NCBI GenBank assembly: GCA_020048915.1
Contig: JAIFLU010000102.1
Coordinates: 1 to 58,175, forward strand
Direction of reading: 5' to 3'
DNA: 58,175 nt
Source of the DNA: Bacteroidota bacterium
Lineage (GTDB): Bacteria; Bacteroidota; Bacteroidia; Bacteroidales; JAAUTT01
Each line of letters opens with the position of its first letter. Position 1 is the first letter of the stretch. The notes beneath the pieces are model-generated. The model was not told the origin of the DNA. It was given only the letters and a program-made list of their open reading frames with translations, and did not search any database. Positions 56,014 through 58,175 of the stretch are shown here, piece by piece. The translations under genes were made by a program, and so were the position numbers.

Positions 56014-56511
56014 ATGTTAGTCAATGAAAAAATAAACAGCAAAATACTTATCAAAGAATTAGCACCAATGCGGGTAGCAACTTATCGGTTCATTAGCCAG
56101 GAGCCGGAAAGGGAAGCAACGCTTTACATGAAGGAACGGATTCTAAAATCAAACTTAAGATTTGACAATTTAAGAAAATTTGGTGTAGATATTCCTGTTT
56201 CTGAAACGCAACAGGAAATTGGGTTACGTGGATATGAATGTTGGATTTGCTTGCCTGATAATGTTAGAAATATTGAAGGTACATCCAATAAAACTATCCC
56301 TACTGGTAATTATGCTGTATTAAGAATTGACAACCCTTTACAATGTCCTATTGACACTATTTCAAATGGCTGGATTGAATTACATAATTGGGTAAAGATG
56401 AGTGGATACAAATCGGCTCTTCATAACCCTAACAGGTATATGCTAGAGGAATTGTTGAAAATTGAGGGCGTATTTTACTTAGACCTCTATTATCCTGTTT
56501 CTCTTTACTAA
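56014..56511 (+). CDS. GyrI-like / AraC effector-binding domain protein
   Basis: 165 residues without signal or DNA-binding domain. The fold is that of the effector-binding SOUL/GyrI group: APMRVATYRFISQEPEREA at the N-terminal strand, GLRGYECWICLPDNV, TIPTGNYAVLRIDNP, and the final GVFYLDLYYPVSLY. Such stand-alone domains bind small hydrophobic or cationic molecules; some sequester toxic ligands. It leads a same-strand group with a zinc protease 34 bases later. Confidence 0.75.
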   Translation: MLVNEKINSKILIKELAPMRVATYRFISQEPEREATLYMKERILKSNLRFDNLRKFGVDIPVSETQQEIGLRGYECWICLPDNVRNIEGTSNKTIPTGNYAVLRIDNPLQCPIDTISNGWIELHNWVKMSGYKSALHNPNRYMLEELLKIEGVFYLDLYYPVSLY

Positions 56512-56545
56512 TAAATATAAGAATTGAAAACTAAACTTTAAAACC

Positions 56546-57226
56546 ATGATACCATATTTGTTGATTTTTGGTGTATTTATGCTTCTTAGCTGGTTAATCA
56601 GCAATCAGCTTAAATCGAAGTTCAAAAAATACTCCCTGATACCATTGAACAATGGGATGACCGGGTGCGATGTTGCCAAAAAAATGTTACGGGATAATAA
56701 CATTACAAATGTTAGTGTAATATCTACAAGCGGACAACTTACTGACCATTATAACCCATTAACTAAAACCGTTAATCTTAGCCAGGATGTTTATTATGGG
56801 AACCATATAGCAGCAGGGGCTGTTGCGGCGCACGAATGTGGACACGCTATCCAACATGCCCATGCTTATGTGTGGCTAAAGATGCGTTCAGCCTTAGTGC
56901 CAGTTGTCAGTTTTGCATCAAACTGGATACAATGGGTTTTACTTGGTGGAGTATTATTAATTAATGTTTTCCCACAGCTTTTATTAGTTGGCATTCTTTT
57001 GTTTGCTGTTACTACCATATTCAGTTCTATAACCTTGCCGGTAGAAATAAATGCAAGTAACCGGGCAATTTCATGGTTAATCAAATCAGGGGTTGCGTCT
57101 TATCTCACTATTCCTAAAGCCCAGGATGCCCTGAAATGGGCTGCATACACATATGTTGTGGCTGCATTGGGTTCATTAGCCACATTGTTGTATTACATCA
57201 TGATTTATTTAGGAAGAAGGGAATAA
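56546..57226 (+). CDS. YugP-type membrane zinc metallopeptidase
   Basis: 226 residues. A membrane helix at about 3-20 is followed by the soluble part with GMTGCDVAKKML and LTDHYNPLTKTVNLS. The zinc site AAHECGHAIQH at 94-104 (HECGH 96-100) comes next, and the third ligand lies probably in LPVEINASNRA near 165-175. At least two further membrane segments lie at about 120-160 and 200-220. This matches the Pfam Zn_protease_2 / YugP family, integral membrane peptidases of poorly known function. Neighbours are the GyrI-like gene before and the TerB-like gene 49 bases after. Confidence 0.9.
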   Translation: MIPYLLIFGVFMLLSWLISNQLKSKFKKYSLIPLNNGMTGCDVAKKMLRDNNITNVSVISTSGQLTDHYNPLTKTVNLSQDVYYGNHIAAGAVAAHECGHAIQHAHAYVWLKMRSALVPVVSFASNWIQWVLLGGVLLINVFPQLLLVGILLFAVTTIFSSITLPVEINASNRAISWLIKSGVASYLTIPKAQDALKWAAYTYVVAALGSLATLLYYIMIYLGRRE

Positions 57227-57275
57227 AGTAATAATAAACAGAATTATATAGTTTAATAAAATTAATAAATAGGTT

Positions 57276-57710
57276 ATGGACTTACTAGATTTTTCAAACC
57301 ACTCAATAAAAAAGGACAACATTGAATATTTTGTTCAACTTGTTCGAATAGCTATGGCCGATGACATTTTAAGCAATAACGAAAATGAATTGTTACACCG
57401 GATTGGCAAAAAAATTGGCTTTACAGACCCAGAAATTGACAATTTTATTAATACAGCAGGTAAAGCAAATTTCATTCCTCCGTATGAGCTTTCACAACGT
57501 TTTGGGCAGGTATACAATATCGTAAAGATGACATTGGCCGATGGGATTATTGATAAAAACGAAATACGTTTAGCAAATAGCTTTGCTGCTAATTCAGGGT
57601 TTAAAGAAACTGAAATTCCTAATTTGTTGGTTTTGCTAATTAATGGTATCAAGCAAGGCATTGACGAAGAAGATCTTTTTGAAACTTATAAAATGGCAAA
57701 GAAATCATAA
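57276..57710 (+). CDS. TerB-like domain protein
   Basis: 144 residues, all helical. It shows the TerB-type pattern of paired acidic loops: RIAMADDILSNNENELL and MTLADGIIDKNEIRLAN, each followed by helices of about 30 residues. TerB domains bind metal ions and are linked to envelope or tellurite stress responses; here no other ter genes are present. It may cooperate with the membrane protease upstream, since the spacing (49 bases) suggests a shared transcript. Confidence 0.75.
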   Translation: MDLLDFSNHSIKKDNIEYFVQLVRIAMADDILSNNENELLHRIGKKIGFTDPEIDNFINTAGKANFIPPYELSQRFGQVYNIVKMTLADGIIDKNEIRLANSFAANSGFKETEIPNLLVLLINGIKQGIDEEDLFETYKMAKKS

Positions 57711-57747
57711 TAACTTGTATTTCGAGTCGAAGGTATGCTTAATTAAT

Positions 57748-57839
57748 ACTTCCATGCGAATAAATCAATGCTCAGGTATGCTAATTTCCTGTCCTTTAGT
57801 GTACCCCTTGGCTAAATTGAATTATTGCAGCATGGAAGT
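57748..57839 (+). repeat. Perfect 10-bp inverted repeat before the YqaA-like gene
   Basis: ACTTCCATGC (57748-57757) is inverted as GCATGGAAGT at 57830-57839, with a 72-base interval. It fills the gap between the TerB-like and YqaA-like genes and could fold as an RNA leader or be a small inserted palindrome. Confidence 0.4.
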
Positions 57840-57865
57840 TTACCAAAAATATTTAATAAATTTGA

Positions 57866-58175
57866 ATGAAGAACTGGTTTAAAAGAATACAATCATGGGC
57901 TTTTCAATGGGCAAACACGAAATGGGGAGCATGGGCTTTGTTTATTTGCGCTTTTGCCGATGCCTCCTTTTTACCCTTGCCAACTCCAATGTTTTTTCTG
58001 GCTTTAGTATTACTAAATACTTCAAAAGCATACAAATATGCTCTGTTCGGAACATTCGGAACACTATTGGGCGCTGTTGCAGGTTATTCTATAGGTCATT
58101 TTGCATGGCTTAATTCAAGTGGTGAATTTACACGGCTTGCTCAATTTTTAATAAACAACATTCCTGGTTTTTCAG
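57866..58175 (+). CDS. YqaA/DedA-type (VTT-domain) membrane protein, cut by window edge
   Basis: 103 codons visible, open at the right edge. ATG at 57866, then an amphipathic start (MKNWFKRIQSWAFQWANTKW), a membrane helix containing ALFICAFADASFLPLPTPMFF, and TFGTLLGAVAGYSIGHFAW. The F-ADASF-P-P-P re-entrant motif and the G-GA-GY-IG-W helix match YqaA-type DedA-superfamily proteins, thought to move lipids. The rest of the protein lies outside the window. Confidence 0.85.
   Translation, partial: MKNWFKRIQSWAFQWANTKWGAWALFICAFADASFLPLPTPMFFLALVLLNTSKAYKYALFGTFGTLLGAVAGYSIGHFAWLNSSGEFTRLAQFLINNIPGFS

Overview
The window looks like chromosomal DNA of a member of the Bacteroidota, probably a Bacteroidales/Marinilabiliales-type polysaccharide degrader (inference). 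Supporting signs are a SusC/SusD pair, ECF sigma/FecR pairs, BNR_4 and heparinase-type lyases, TAnnTTTG-type promoters, almost no Shine-Dalgarno sites, and short palindromic repeats between genes. I saw no rRNA, tRNA, CRISPR array or intact transposase.

Region 1 (1-32.5 kb, nearly all minus strand) is a large polysaccharide utilization locus (PUL). It reads right to left: ECF sigma factor, FecR anti-sigma, SusC with an STN signalling domain, SusD, two small surface lipoproteins, then a long enzyme run. The run holds a GH88 unsaturated uronyl hydrolase, an alginate-lyase/beta-helix fusion, a PL8-type lyase, two tandem heparinase II/III-type lyases, an alginate-lyase-fold enzyme, a 909-residue heparinase II/III-like lyase, a BNR_4 beta-propeller, another heparinase II/III-type lyase and a xylose-isomerase-like TIM barrel. 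After a clear terminator comes a GH43-GH29 fusion. The extracellular chain would be surface capture (SusD and lipoproteins), cleavage by up to eight putative lyases, import by SusC, and hydrolysis of the unsaturated uronyl end by GH88. There is no sulfatase, so the target is probably an unsulfated or lightly sulfated uronate polymer with fucose or pentose side groups (inference). A second sigma/FecR pair at the left edge suggests another PUL just outside.

Region 2 (32.8-43.3 kb) is more housekeeping: an FtsE-like ATPase, a giant TPR protein with an outer-membrane barrel partner, an intergenic patch of degenerate heptamer repeats, gyrB, and a LytS/LytTR-type two-component system.

Region 3 (43.8-47.1 kb) holds an oxidoreductase/sugar-isomerase pair with export signals. 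It is followed by a 131-bp palindromic element with perfect 12-bp terminal repeats, and then the decayed remains of an aminotransferase and a transporter.

Region 4 (47.2-55.2 kb) is compact. A leftward operon carries an MFS transporter, purE, a Sua5-type tRNA threonylcarbamoyl-AMP synthase and a DUF4914 protein with a P-loop. A divergent unit carries purC and an XRE-cupin regulator; a paralogous XRE-cupin gene points back at it, followed by queA. Shared AT-rich motifs in the promoters suggest these regulators may control the purine genes (inference).

Region 5 (55.5 kb to the end) has a small secreted/membrane protein, a GyrI-like effector-binding protein, a YugP-type zinc metallopeptidase, a TerB-like protein and the start of a YqaA/DedA-type membrane protein cut by the window edge.
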